A stretch of DNA of 64,000 nucleotides from Phlebopus portentosus (lineage: Eukaryota > Basidiomycota > Agaricomycetes > Boletales > Boletinellaceae): NCBI GenBank assembly GCA_037892935.1, contig JAYXKI010000005.1:1178001-1242000 (forward strand), written 5' to 3'. Made by a program: the position numbers and the translations under genes. Positions 48,725-60,823 of the stretch are shown here, in pieces. The notes below the pieces were generated by a model, which searched no databases, was not told the DNA's origin, and saw nothing but the letters and a program-made list of their open reading frames with translations. Position 1 is the stretch's first letter. Every line of letters begins with the position of its first letter.

Positions 48725-49026
48725 GAGCCTGCAGAAGCTAAATGGAAGAAGACGTTTCTTTTAATCGGAGGGATACTTTCTATACCGGATCTTTGCTTAT
48801 CGGAATATAGAACCCTAGACCCACTGGTCCGCACTTATTCTAGTAAGACACTGAACTTTCAAGTCATCAGAGTAAAAAAAATGTAAATACCAGATAGTCG
48901 GCCATGTTATGTAATAAGGACCTTAGTGGCTCGCGGTCACGTGCGGAGAACTGTATATTGTAATTTGAACTTCAAGTTGGACGCGTTCCCCTTGAGGTAA
49001 AGCTTGTCTTTATTCTTGACGCTCGC
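48725..49026. promoter_or_regulatory. Upstream region of RDH54 with CACGTG
   Basis: 302-bp gap after the amidohydrolase stop. TCACGTG (core 48938-48943) lies 84 bp before the RDH54 ATG. No gene seen. Confidence 0.4.
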
Positions 49027-52000
49027 ATGCCTGCTTTCCAAAATCTTGCTCAGACGGGACGAAAGCGACCTTACACACTAGGCTCAGCTGATACTGAAAG
49101 TCGAAAGCGACAAATTACGGGACTTGTGATTACCGACGTGGATGGTACCAGTATTGCGAACGACGCAACGAAGGCGGGAGAGCAGTATTGGATTGTACAA
49201 TGGTGAACCTATTTTCGTAGTTTCTTAAACTGTGAGGTTGACTGATAGCATACTTAGGAGGCATCCTCAATCTAAAAAGCACAAGACTTGGGAAGGCGAC
49301 GGTGTTCTGGTGTTGTTTGGAGGAAAGGGTGTCTTATATGATATGGACGGTTCGGTGTACGTCGTCGACCTCTACCATCTTATTTTCTCCCTGATCCACG
49401 TAAAGAATCGCAGCTGGTAAACCTTGTCCAGACGGTGCTTGTGTCGGTACATTTCTTCAGCTGGGGAGCAAAGAGATGGAGGTCGACTGTTCAATAACGA
49501 AGGCAGAATTCACGTCAGGCAGGATATTTGGAAAGGGAACCGTAAGCTTGTCCAACGAAGAGACTTCTGCACTACCAATACACGAAAGCGCGTCAAGTTT
49601 GAAAAAGAAATTTACGCCTTTGAAGCCGGTCTGTGTGAACGGTCGTCTTCCGCAGCCACAATACCCAGTGTCCCGAAAGGAAGAGATAGCTCTTGAGCCA
49701 GTAGAACTCATACAGAGTACAGCAGACAAGACTTCCATCTGCTCTGCTCCATGGTTGCACTGGTCAGCACACTGGTATGTAGTGTGTATTTTTGCGTAGA
49801 CCACCGAACTGAAATACGTTGCTCAAGGCGCAGGCCACAGGGAAGGAAACACAAGACTTGGGATGGTGATTCATATATCGTCTTGTCTGGAGATAAATTG
49901 ACAATGGTATCCGATGATGGCAAATTGTACGTTGCCCCACTTCTTATATATAGTCAGCTAATGAGAAACCAGGATGGGATCAACGAAATGGAAGGGTGGA
50001 CCTTTGCGAGAAGGTACAGTCTTGTATATTTCCTCCAAAACGGTCGAGCTGGAAAATCGGGTTGGGCCAAGCGATATGCCAAAAATAATTGGGACAATGC
50101 CTCCCGACAGGCCGGACTATGATGAAGGTGATGATCTAGAAGCCCCGTGTACAGACGAAGTTTATTCGGATATTACGGAGCATAAGATCTCACCTTTGAC
50201 CTACGCGGAGAAGGAAAATATCAAGTATCAAGTTGATTCTCTATTGCCTTCAAATCCAGGCACGAACCAGAAGAAATTCGTCGCACCAGCCAATTTTTAC
50301 GGCACATCTGCTCCTACATCCAAACCGATGAGGCCACTGTGAGTACCATTTAAGCTACAGGTACATTACATTCATAAATGTGATTTTTTGCCAGACATGA
50401 CCCGACAGCTGAGGGCGCCGTTGTCATGAAAGAACCGACAAGAGAGCACCAGAAGAAATTTAATTCAAAGTACATGCTGCTTTCTATTGGTTGGCGTCTT
50501 CAACTGACTCGTAAATAGAGGTAGACTTGTAGTTCCTGTTGTCATAGATCCCATTCTTTCGAGACATCTTCGACCTCATCAAAAACAAGGTGAGCTGCGT
50601 AGCTTGTTTGCATTACTCACGTGCAACTTAGAATTCATCAGGCGTCAAATTCATGTACGAGTGTTTTATGGGACTACGCAAGCATGAAGGGCAGGGATGT
50701 ATCCTAGCGGACGAGATGTGAGTTGCTCATATTAGTACTTCTATGTAACCTTAAGCTTATTCACTCGCAGGGGTATGGGCAAGACTTTGCAGACTATAAC
50801 ATTGGTTTGGACTCTTCTTAGTAAGTAAAGAAGGCGTACGGGTTATTCGTTACCTTTAACGTAGCCGAACAGAGCAAAATTGTTACGCCGGTGGTATTCC
50901 AGCCGTAGGCAAAACCTTAATTGTCTGCCCGGTCTCGCTGATCGTCGTGCGTATCCTTATAGACTTACTGAGGTCGAAGCATACTCACTTCTTTATCTCT
51001 AGAATTGGAAGAAAGAATTTCATAAATGGTCCGCTTGGTGTGTCTACTAATTTTGAATGGCTCTGACATTATCTCTAGGCTCGGCAAAGATAGGATTGGA
51101 GTTTTCACTGGCGATAAAAGCAAAGAAGCGGTGAAGCAATTCATAAATTCGTGAGTGCCGTTACTGGCTCAACTCTGACGCTCACTTAGTTTTTAATTTA
51201 GGAGAATTCATCATGTCTTGATCATCGGATACGAAAGACTTCGATCCGTGATGTGCGCCCTTATCTTCCTCCTTGTCCGAAACTCTGACAATTGCTTTAA
51301 AGCTCCGAACTGAGTTACTGCATGTATGGTTATTTCCTATGACCTTGTCATCCGTGATATTTACCGCCCAATCAGACCGCCTATCGGACTCATAATTTGC
51401 GACGAAGGTCATCGGCTGAAATCAGCCAACAATAAGACATCCAAGATGTTTGAAGTCTTAAAGACACCTCGCCGAATTATACTTTCTGGGACGCCCATTC
51501 AAAACGATCTTTCGGAATTCCATGCTATGGTGGACTTCTGCAACCCGGGACTGTTGGACGATTATCCAACCTTTCGGAAAGTGTTTGAGAATCCGATCTT
51601 GAAGAGCCGTGCACCGGGTTGCTCAACCAAAGAATTAGAGATTGGGAAAGCTCGACAGGCACATGTTGGTAGCTTAATACTCTTCTCCCGCCATCACTTA
51701 TGGTCATTATTCCAGCTTCAAGCTATCGCGAAAAGTTTTGTGCTTCGCAGGGATGCTGGCATATTGTCAAGCTATCTGCCGCCGAAACGTGAGTATCTAT
51801 TCTCTCGACGTTGAGTCTATTCTATACATTAACTCCCACGCAGACGAATACGTTGTTTTTGTCACTCCATCACCCTTGCAACGCACGATGTTTACTAAGA
51901 TTTTACAACCTGATACTCTGAGTTCTCTCCTCCGTGGCTCCATGGCTCGTTCTCTAGCTATGATCCAGCTCCTTACAAAGCTCAGCACCACCCCGATCTT

Positions 52001-53680
52001 GCTGAGGGCGACGCTTGAAAAACGCGCAAACAGCACTGATGAGGATACTCAGGGCTCACTCGATGAAGCGATGAAGCTGATACCTGGCACCGCCCGGCCG
52101 CAGGATGTTGAATTAAGTGGTGAGCCAGTCTCTTACAAGGTTTCGAATGGCTTGATGTTTATTGCTCTTTCAGGAAAATTGCAAGCCTTGTCCAAGCTCC
52201 TCGCGTATTTGCGTCGCGTATGTCTGGAAATCTCTTCGGCTCTTTCAGCCAGGCTGATGGATTTCAGGAAACGGAAGAGAAATGCATTCTAGTTTCTCAC
52301 TACACATCAACATTGAACGTCGTAGAAGAAATCTGCAAGGAAAGAAAATATACCTTTCTGCGGCTTGATGGGTAAGGCAGCCAAATAGCTTATGTCTAGA
52401 CAGCTGACCCAATTTCTCGCAGGCAAACGCCAGCCGCAAAACGCCAAGAATACGTCGACAGATTCAACAAGGCTCCTCAATCTGGAGCATGTAAGTATTT
52501 CGTGTAAATTCTACACTGGCGTGCTGACCAAGTGAGACGCAGTTATATTCCTCCTTAGTGCGAAGGCGGGAGGTGTAGGGCTGAATCTGATCGGAGCATC
52601 GCGACTGTGTCTCATAGACAGTGATTGGAATCCGAGGTGAATTATTCCCCATTTCGGAGCATCCAAAATTCTGACGTCTCTCGTAGTCATGACCTCCAAT
52701 CAATGGCGCGCATTCATCGGTGAGCGTAATACTTCACTGGGTTGCAGAGTTACTCATTTGCTTCTCAGAGATGGGCAAAAGCGACCAGTCTTTATATATC
52801 GTTTCTTAACAGCCGGAACCATAGATGGTTCGTATTCATCATCAGTTATTTCTGTGAAAATCATGAAACTCACATGGCGAAGAGAAAATATATCAGCGCC
52901 AGGTCACGAAGCTGGGTTTGAGTGATTGTAAGTATCGTCACTGCATATGTGTATACCAAAGCTTATAATCTCTATGCCCAGCTCTAATGGGGAAAGTGAG
53001 TCCCTTGAAAATACGCGCTCTCGTTTGTGCTAATGACATTATGTCAGGGCGCCTCGGGTGGAGAGAGTTCGAAATCCGACTCCTTCACTCACGAAGAAGT
53101 GAGTGTGTCCACGTTCAAAGTCCAATTCACCCACCCATTAAGGCATTTACCTCCGTAGCTGCGCGATCTCTTTACTTTTCACCACCGGACTAGCTGTCAT
53201 ACTCATGAGCTTATTGGATGTCCTTGCGTCAACGTCAGAGACTCAGGTATCGATGAGAATGGTTTGATACTGGACGAGGCTCTATCCGAAGTGGGTAGTG
53301 AAGAATTTGACGCCAAAGCACGGCCCCAAGAGCTGGGTTTTCGCAAGGCGTCCCTCCATGATCCCGAAGAATTCGAGAAAAAGGACAAAGCGGTGCGTTC
53401 GGGACCTATTACTCAAGTCCAGTTAGCTAATATTTTATTTTAGTTTATAAGAAAGAAGAAAGCTGAACTCGCGTCTCTCGGCGAATGGAAGCATATTAAC
53501 TGTCTGGATCATCTCGCGAAAGGAAAGATAATTGACGAAGCTCTGCAAAATGTCGCTTACATTCCATATGGTTCTGCTTTAACACCTGATCAAGTTGACG
53601 TCGCAGCACACTCCTTGCCAGATGACGTACCGGGAGGCTCGATCTGTTTCCTGTTCGAAAGATCATCCGAAAAGTCTTGA
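49027..53680 (+). CDS. RDH54: RDH54/RAD54B-like SNF2 recombination translocase
   Basis: About 28 short exons from ATG 49027 to TGA 53678-53680 give roughly 920 aa. The N-terminus carries two [11 protein letters not shown] / [11 protein letters not shown] repeats typical of Rdh54. The ATPase core follows: FVAPANFYG, motif I ADEMGMGKT, DEGH box ([17 protein letters not shown]), [29 protein letters not shown], then helicase-C with [50 protein letters not shown] and [20 protein letters not shown]. The end has HELIGCPC. It remodels Rad51/Dmc1 filaments in homologous recombination, including meiosis. One exon (51303-51323) is only 21 nt long. Splice phases keep the core in frame; the exon ending at LLSN near 50826 is the least certain join. 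No damage to key motifs is seen. Confidence 0.93.
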
Positions 53681-53960
53681 CTGTTTATGATACGTATTTT
53701 CCGAAGGACATTCCTTGATCCTGCTGTTATCATGCTTTGTCCATCGTTATCTCTACATCATGCGCTATCCGTGCAGACTAATTTTCATGCAGGTTAAATA
53801 GAGAGCATTTGTATTTTCCTCATGTATTCTGCTGTAACAGAGCGGCGATCTGTTTGTCGATCATGCGGCGCCGATTTCTCTCTCAAGGATCGTCCGTGCT
53901 TGACCCTTGGGTCCTTGCCCGCTACTTTCTACGGACTACCATCATTTACCTATCTATACA

Positions 53961-54900
53961 ATGGCTAAGAAGAACAAGGACGATACTCCAAATCCGAACA
54001 GTATCCCAAATAGGGATATCATGCAACGTCTCAATTTCCTTTACCAAGCGAGTTCATATCTAAATGGTCTCGGCTTTGTACATGGTGTCTCGGGACCCTC
54101 GAATGTTGCCATTCATTCAAAGACGGAGGATGTTGAGAATAGGAAAGAGTGTCCAAGCTCAGCAAAGACCAAAGAGATGGCCAACGGCACGCGGAAGTGG
54201 GCAGGTCAACGGAAGGCGACAGCGCATGATGTTGCTCGGAGCTACGTGAAGTCTATGAAAATAATCGGTCAGAAGACAAACGTGAAGATGTGAGCTCTAC
54301 TTCCGACTATTTTTCAAGCTCTTCCAGAAGATTGACTCTGGCATAAATTTCATTCTGCTCTTTTTCTATGTCTATTTAGGGATCCATCGATTAAGCGAAC
54401 GATGTGCAAAGGCTGCAACATGCTCTTAATGCCCGGTGTGACTGCGAAAGTTCGAGTGAAACGTTCGTATCATGCATGGATTTCCTTGCGAATGAGGCTT
54501 AAGTCCTCTTTTGATATTGCATACGGTTTTTTCTTTCTTAGCTCTGCCATCCCATGGACACGCAGTCAGCTACACGTGCATGAATTGTTCATTCTCGCGC
54601 CGCATTCCAGCTCCACCTACAACAGAGCAGATAGCCCGACCCGTACAGGATTCCACAGAGACCACCCAGGATATGCAGGTCGATCCCGTTGATCAACTAC
54701 TGGATTCTGTGAAAGAGGAGGTTTCAGCCGGCCCGATGGCTCACGACGGAAAGGGCAAAGAACCTGAGCTAAGGAAGCAAAACCGGAAGAAAAAACGCGT
54801 CAAACCACGACCCTTGCCGTTCTTCGAGCGAGCTGAACATTTCATTTTGGTCGGCAATGATCGCGTCGATCGAACCCGTGAAGACAGAGAGCCACATTAA
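53961..54900 (+). CDS. RPR2: RNase P/MRP subunit of the Rpr2/Rpp21 family
   Basis: Three exons (53961-54289, 54380-54462, 54542-54900) give 256 aa. The N-terminal helical pair (MQRLNFLYQASSYLNGLG) and AHDVARSYVKSMKIIG precede a zinc ribbon: MDPSIKRTMCKGCNMLLMPG and SYTCMNCSFSRRIP supply the four cysteines. The first exon has an insertion (about residues 40-70) not needed by the family, which could be an unspliced intron or lineage-specific loop. The C-terminus is a basic, Lys-rich extension (RKQNRKKKRVKPRP). The subunit contacts pre-tRNA in RNase P. The second intron has a GTTCGT donor. Confidence 0.87.
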
Positions 54901-54995
54901 TTTGAAAGAGATGGCATTAGTACACGTGGAAAAAGCATGACTATGCTCTAGGATTAACTTATGGAAGGAGCAATGTCCGGCCAATGTATGGAAAG

Positions 54996-56597
54996 CTACA
55001 CTATATCGACAGTTTCTTTCAATATATCTTTGATGGTCCTTCTGCCGGTTTCCCATTCCTCTTCACCGTGATCTGCCAGCACAGAGAAGACCAGATCGGC
55101 CAGTGTCTCCTCTCTGGGGCCCTTCAGCACACTGATCCGATGTGATACGGCTATAATGAAAACCCTCCGCACGTCTTCATCTGTCACATCGAGGGTCGGG
55201 AGTGCATGAGCATTATGCTCCGGCGGAGCTCCGAACAAGGCACGCCACGCTCGGAGCAATTTCAAAGTTTCAGAACGACATCGAGCAGTGATGAGCATGC
55301 CATCGAGGTGTGGATGATTGCGTACAGTACTGAGGAGGTCGGAAAGATACAGATCGGCTCTGTTGCCGACAATTGTATGTGTCGGCCCAGCCAAGACGCG
55401 GAGATCGGCGAGCTCCTATAACATAGAGTTGGTTCCTGATGATATATGGTCAATGATGGAATTAACACATACCAGAGGCGAAAGTATGGATCTTAGCGAG
55501 GCTCCCTCGATTTCTGTGGGCGTTACTGGAGGCGCATGGCTATCGATGGAGGTCTCGGTGGGCGGATAAGCATCTATGCTCATTGCAAATCGATCCACCT
55601 GATCGATTTGTTAATTCCGATACTAGTTCACTCTTCCGCAATGCACTTACAAGACTTCTGTGTACTGGAGGGCGGTCGTGCCCATTACCTAAAGGACATA
55701 CATACACGACGAAGAAATCTGAGGGCAATTGCCATACTCCCTCGGAGAACGAATTCTTTTGGTTTCCCCGTGAACTTTGATGTGCACGACCAATTGAGAT
55801 CCGTCCTTCCGACATCGCTTTCCACAAGACACTCTGCACTTCTTCAGAGGTGTATTCAAGCCCAGAAACCACGAGGACGTTGGGAAACAATCTGGAGGTG
55901 ATTCCTCCGGCCTTGTCATCCTGCGACACGGGTGTGGGATCAGTCTGCACTCTGTGTAGATTCTGGCGTTCGTGGAGCGTCGCACTTTGTAACGAAGAAC
56001 GCACGCCATACTCTGAACTAGGTTTGTCGAGAATATTGTGCAATTCAGTCAGGCCAAACTCGGTGTCATCCGTTGCTGAAGGAATTGGGTATGAACTAGA
56101 GCGTCGAAAAGCAGATGCGTGGTTCCCGCCTGCATTCAGTGTTCTCCGTGAGCTCGTACGTGACATAGCCTGCGCATGAGCCGGTTTCTCCAGAAAAAGA
56201 AGACGTAGAAAATCGTCCGAGGAAAGTCTGTCGCTCTGTCTTAATCGAAGTTTGACGACCGAAAGACCGAGTAGCAGATGTAAAATCTATAAGATGATGG
56301 AGTGTATATTTAGTAGACTGCCCGACAGTTGGAAGTGTACATAGTAATCTATCCTTTAACATGTAGTGTTCGCACATAGTGTATCTAGGGGGCTAACTGA
56401 GTCCGGAGTAGGAAGGAGCGTGGGCTTACATTGACAATTTGCGTTAGCACTTTGGCCTTTTCTGGCGTGCGAACAATGACACTTTGTCGCTTTGCAACGA
56501 GAGCGAGCAAGAGAGCTTGAAAGAGAGACTCATCAGCGACGAGGGAGGGATGTTGGGTAAGAACTCTGGTGAGGACTGAGTGGTAGTAGGAAGTCAT
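54996..56597 (-). CDS. Protein resembling fungal magnesium-chelatase-annotated proteins
   Basis: Built from ATG 56597 through exons ending at TAG 54996. The chain starts MTSYYHSVLTRVLTQHPSLV, continues ESLFQALLLALVAKRQSVIV, then after a roughly 145-nt intron LHLLLGLSVVKLRLRQSDRL and SSDDFLRLLFLEKPAHAQ. A Ser-rich disordered segment follows, then LPSDFFVVYVCPLGNGHDRP and a helical end (TLDVTDEDVRRVFIIAVSHR, RREETLADLVF-like). The order recalls fungal proteins annotated as magnesium chelatase, a name given by distant AAA+ similarity. No Walker A is visible here, so enzymatic activity should not be assumed. A further exon from ATG 56851 could join in frame via a GTTGGT donor. It converges on the RPR2 gene, about 95 bp apart. 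Confidence 0.6.
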
Positions 56598-57121
56598 CTG
56601 CCCGAGTAAGTCAGGTCACCGTGCATGCCGGGGAGCCAAGTACTACGTCGATCACCTAGCAATCGGTTCGACCGCCGATGACCGTCCTCACAACCAACAA
56701 TTTCTAGGATGTTCGAATAGAATGCGGAATGTCCTTTGAAGCCAATGGCATTCATGCAAATTTCGGTGACCTTGGAGGCGAGCGTGCACCGTGCATCGAG
56801 TGGGAGGCTCCTTAGGACCGGGTCCTCTCGCCGCATTGCGTGCACGCCCATCTTTTACGCCCTCTCATCTTCTCTTAATCTTATGCGATATGAATACAGA
56901 CGCGTGTTTGTGATGATTGCTGCTTGAAGCAGTTTGATCTCACCCTCTTCCGCGCCTGTTGGCAGTCATCCAACTCAATTCTTTCCTCCTGCCAGTGCCC
57001 GGGCTCTCTTTCGCTCTCCCGGTTCGCTCGTGTTCATCTGGGCCGGATCCCTTTTCTTCTCCTCCTACATGTCCATCTCCAATCTTGAGCGCTCGTCTTC
57101 CTGCTTGCTCCCATCTTGTAC
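56598..57121. promoter_or_regulatory. Divergent promoter region or undetected 5-prime exons
   Basis: Between opposing starts. The left half contains a minus frame from ATG 56851 that may be the first exon of the neighbouring gene. The right end (57069-57121) reads like a signal peptide in two different frames, discussed under findings. Confidence 0.4.
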
Positions 57122-60100
57122 ATGGCACAAGTCGTATCTTACAACCTCACTATCGATGATACATCGCCTCAGATTGCTTACCTCCCTGCGACGCTCAACA
57201 CCACCACTCCGAACCTCAGTTCGGGCTGGAATCAGTACTTCAATGGCGTCGGATTTAACACGTTTCCCGGTGAAATCGGCTTTCGCAATGCGAGCCTGCA
57301 TCTCACTCAAATGGACGGAGCTAATTTCTCGATAGCATTTACTGGTAAGTACACTACAGGCTGGCCTTTGCACGTCGTCTTTGCCTTCGCTATCTCCAAT
57401 GTCGATGGGATACATTTCCGAGAGCGGGACATCATATTTGGAGTATAGTTTGCTTATGTAGCGAGGGAAGGCTCCGAAGCTGATGTACCCCAAGCATCGC
57501 ACGAGACCATATCATCATGATCGCCATTTTATCCTATTTTATCCCAATCCTGTCCGCACAGAGACACCAGCTCACTTTACCAACGCCTCTTATAGGAACA
57601 GCCATAGAACTGTATGGTTTGGCCATCCAATCTGCGTTCTCCATCGTCCTTGATGATGAGAGTACGCCGTCCTCGTCATTCGCTACTTCAACATCTTCCA
57701 ACTCCACCTCGGATCCTTCGACTACCCTTTTGGCCTCATTCTCTGGTCTGTCTCAGCAGGATCATATTATTTCCTTCACCGCACACACCACAAATGCGGA
57801 TAGCACCTCTGATTCTTTGGGAATGATCTTGTTCGATCGGGCCGTTGTCACCGTGTCGACTGGCCCGTCAGAGTAGGTCTCTATCTCCACAAAATCCGTT
57901 GCCTCCGGAGTATGCGCAGGTGCTGATCTACCTCGGCATTTGCTTGCTCCTCAGTGCCGCAATCACAACGACGACTATCAGCGACACACAGATGCAATTT
58001 CGTGGCTCATGGTCCTTCGTGAACAACTCCGCCTTAATTCCCGATGGTGACCACAGTTGTCATATAACACAGGCCGCTGGTGACCAGGCCCAGTATTCGT
58101 TCAAAGGTGTCTATCAGGTTCCTCGATCGTATCTGTAACTGTGCCACCGTTCCCGATAGCATCTAACCTTTCCCTTGCCGTTGCAGGTTCCTCGATTGAG
58201 CTGGGAGGTTTGACGAATGCATCAGCAGGTTTATTCAATATCAGCTTGACGTCCGATGCTAATACGTCCACCGCGATCCGACAACAACAATTATCCGGTT
58301 TCTCGTCCTTTCTTACGTATACAACGCTCTTTACTGCTTCAGGATTGAATGCGGATGCAATGCATACACTAACCATCACAAACGCGGAGAACAAAACACT
58401 CGCATTGAATAGCATGAACATCACTGTTATGAGTGGAGGTCAAACGTACGTCATTCATTTAACTTTGCCGATACCTGGCATGCGACTGTTCTCGCTCTAC
58501 GTTCTGCTCCATTTGGCGTCTCACGCTGGAGCGAATTGCGAGGAGTTTCAAATCATTTGGTGGCCCTTGATGACATCTACTACATTTGGTATGCATGGCC
58601 CGGGACGAGCGGCTTGAGTGCTTCGCTCAAACGTTTTGGCCCTTATCTTGGGAAAATCTATGAGGGATTAAATCGCATTTAAATACGGAAGAGCCTTCCC
58701 GTCTTCGACTTCTTTGAAGGCGTGGGCTTAAACACTGGGCCGTTGTACTTTGCATCGATCAGCTGTCCCGCTATATTTCTCTCGCCGCCTTCTCCCCTCC
58801 CCTTTTCTTCAGTCGCTACTCCTGTTTCAGCGTCTCCAATGTCCAGCCGATTCACAGTGCTGACTCTTCATGACTATTAGTGTTCCCTCTGCTTCACCCT
58901 CATCTCAAGTAAATACAGTTACTGGACTGTCAAGAGGAGCCGTCGCAGGGATAGCCGTTGCATCGTCTCTTGCTCTCCTCTTTCTGATTGGTATCCTCGC
59001 CCTTCTGCTTTTCTGTTGGAGGAGACGACGGCATTGTATAACTAGTCGGCAGGTGGCATACGATCCTTCGGTCAAACCTCAGCCACTCCATCGACGCGTT
59101 GGGTCTGTCGAAGTCGTACCGATTAGTCCCCGATGGCCTGGGCGCGGACCAAATTCGCCACAAACCCGTCTGGTTGGCACTACCTCCCCAGAGATGATAG
59201 AAACCACACGCGTAGACGAGGACGTGGAAACGGATTCCGGTATCGGACATGTACGAGAGAAGAATGGTAGTGTTAACAGTATCTCCTACTTTAACAATGT
59301 TCCCCGGGAACAAGTCTCTCCTACCCGAAAGCCGACTAGGCATCGAAGCTTTGCTTTGGCCCGGTGGTCGGGTTGGTTTACATCGTCGTCGCCAACAAGC
59401 TCGCATGGTTCACGACGAAGTGCGCCTTCTCCCCAGAACGCGACGATCGTTTCTCCAAGACCGGTTCGTGTTTATCCGCCACCACAAGTCCTCGCACCTG
59501 CACATCTCAGGGATGGCCAGGACCAGCGCAGCAGCAGTGTCATGCCAGATAATGCACTACTTGATATCCGTCGTACGTCACCTTTCGAGGTGGATTTTGA
59601 AAAGCGCGGAGAACTACGGCCTCCAGAGCCCTCTGATCTGGTCAGTTGTAACCCTGTTTGTTATCGCCAAAAAGATCTACAGATGTTGTTGACACATGTC
59701 TTCGTTATTTTTCACAGCCACGATCCCGAAATTCCGGATCTCTAGGGGCGCAAGCTAAGGATATGCTGGTTTCCTTCTTAGATTTCGCATCGTCGGGCGC
59801 TGCATCGCTTCGGGAATCGACGCGATCTCGTTCGCGCCGACCATCTACTTCAATTAAATCGAGTTCCCAGAGTGCTAATGAACACCAGGCCCGCTCTCAG
59901 CAGGAATCAAGCGGACAGAGCCAAACTGCATCTACCGGGATGTGGACCTTATCGTTATCCGTCGACCCACCAGCTCGTCCAGCTCGCGAATCTCATGAAC
60001 TTGTGCCCAGGACTGCGGTCGATACCATTGCATCTACACGACATCCGTTTTCTCTGGTCTCCGCGGATTTGCAAGTAGCTTCGCCGGATTCCCCGACAGA

Positions 60101-60527
60101 CTCCCTTCCGATGTCGGTCTCGGACATTAACTTCAGAAATGATGAAGACAGCGAGTCGCCTGTTGTCGACCGTGGAATGCGGTTCCATTTGCCGCGGCAT
60201 CCACCTCTACCGGGCACCCCACATTCTTATACATTCACATCCAACAATCAATCGCCGGAATTTGTCAGAGCGAGCCATATGCGTCAGATGAGTGCACCCA
60301 ACTTAGGATCTATGGGAGCACGGCGTCCGTATGTCGCGCAGACCTCCTTCGGGCGCCGGCTCGCTCAGGTTCGTGCTCAAGCAGATTCCCAGGCTAGTAT
60401 ATCGCGGCCTACCCAATCGGAATCCCCTTCTATCTCTGAACAACCTGTTACGCAACCTCCTAGCAGTCGTTTACGAACTTTGCCCCTGCCTTTCATTCAT
60501 TTCGGTCGCAGTGCGAGTGGATCCTGA
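57122..60527 (+). CDS. Two-domain single-pass membrane protein, Agaricomycete type
   Basis: Exons read: 57122-57344, 57596-57872, 57955-58106, 58187-58445, 58881-59640, 59718-60527. The ectodomain has two similar halves: TIDDTSPQIAYLPA with NFSIAFTGTAIELYGLAIQ, and TISDTQMQFRGSW with YSFKGSSIELGGLTN. This tandem pattern is common in basidiomycete surface proteins and resembles carbohydrate-binding-like beta sandwiches. A Ser/Pro stalk leads to one transmembrane helix (AVASSLALLFLIGILALLLF, basic WRRRRH after it) and a cytosolic tail of about 450 residues rich in Ser, Pro and Arg, with repeated motifs suited to phosphorylation. The 435-nt intron at 58446-58880 is unusually long here, so a small exon may be missed. 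The N-terminal start is uncertain: the frame upstream of 57122 looks like a signal peptide but has no ATG. Function unknown. Confidence 0.75.
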
Positions 60528-60823
60528 TTTGTGCTATTTTTGTTTTCATGATTCCGAATATGCTGATGCACATGGATGCGTTTGAGCGCTCTTCGGATCT
60601 GAATTTTGTCCCGTAGTTATAGTTATACCCACATGGTGAACTCTGGTCTATTCTACTGTGCTTTCTTTAGCGTGATTGCTGCATTTGATACCGCACACTG
60701 TACCTCTATCGCTATCTCTCCCTTATGTCGAACAATGCTGTATTCCATGCCATACTTATTAATATCGCTAATGGGCGGACATAATATGATATACACAACG
60801 AAGTTCGGACAGCATGTCATCTT

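Noticed and set aside
53961..54289. Possible intron inside exon 1 of the RNase P subunit
   Set aside because: Residues 40-70 look like an insertion and GT/AG dinucleotides exist, but the frame is open throughout and no pair was clearly better.
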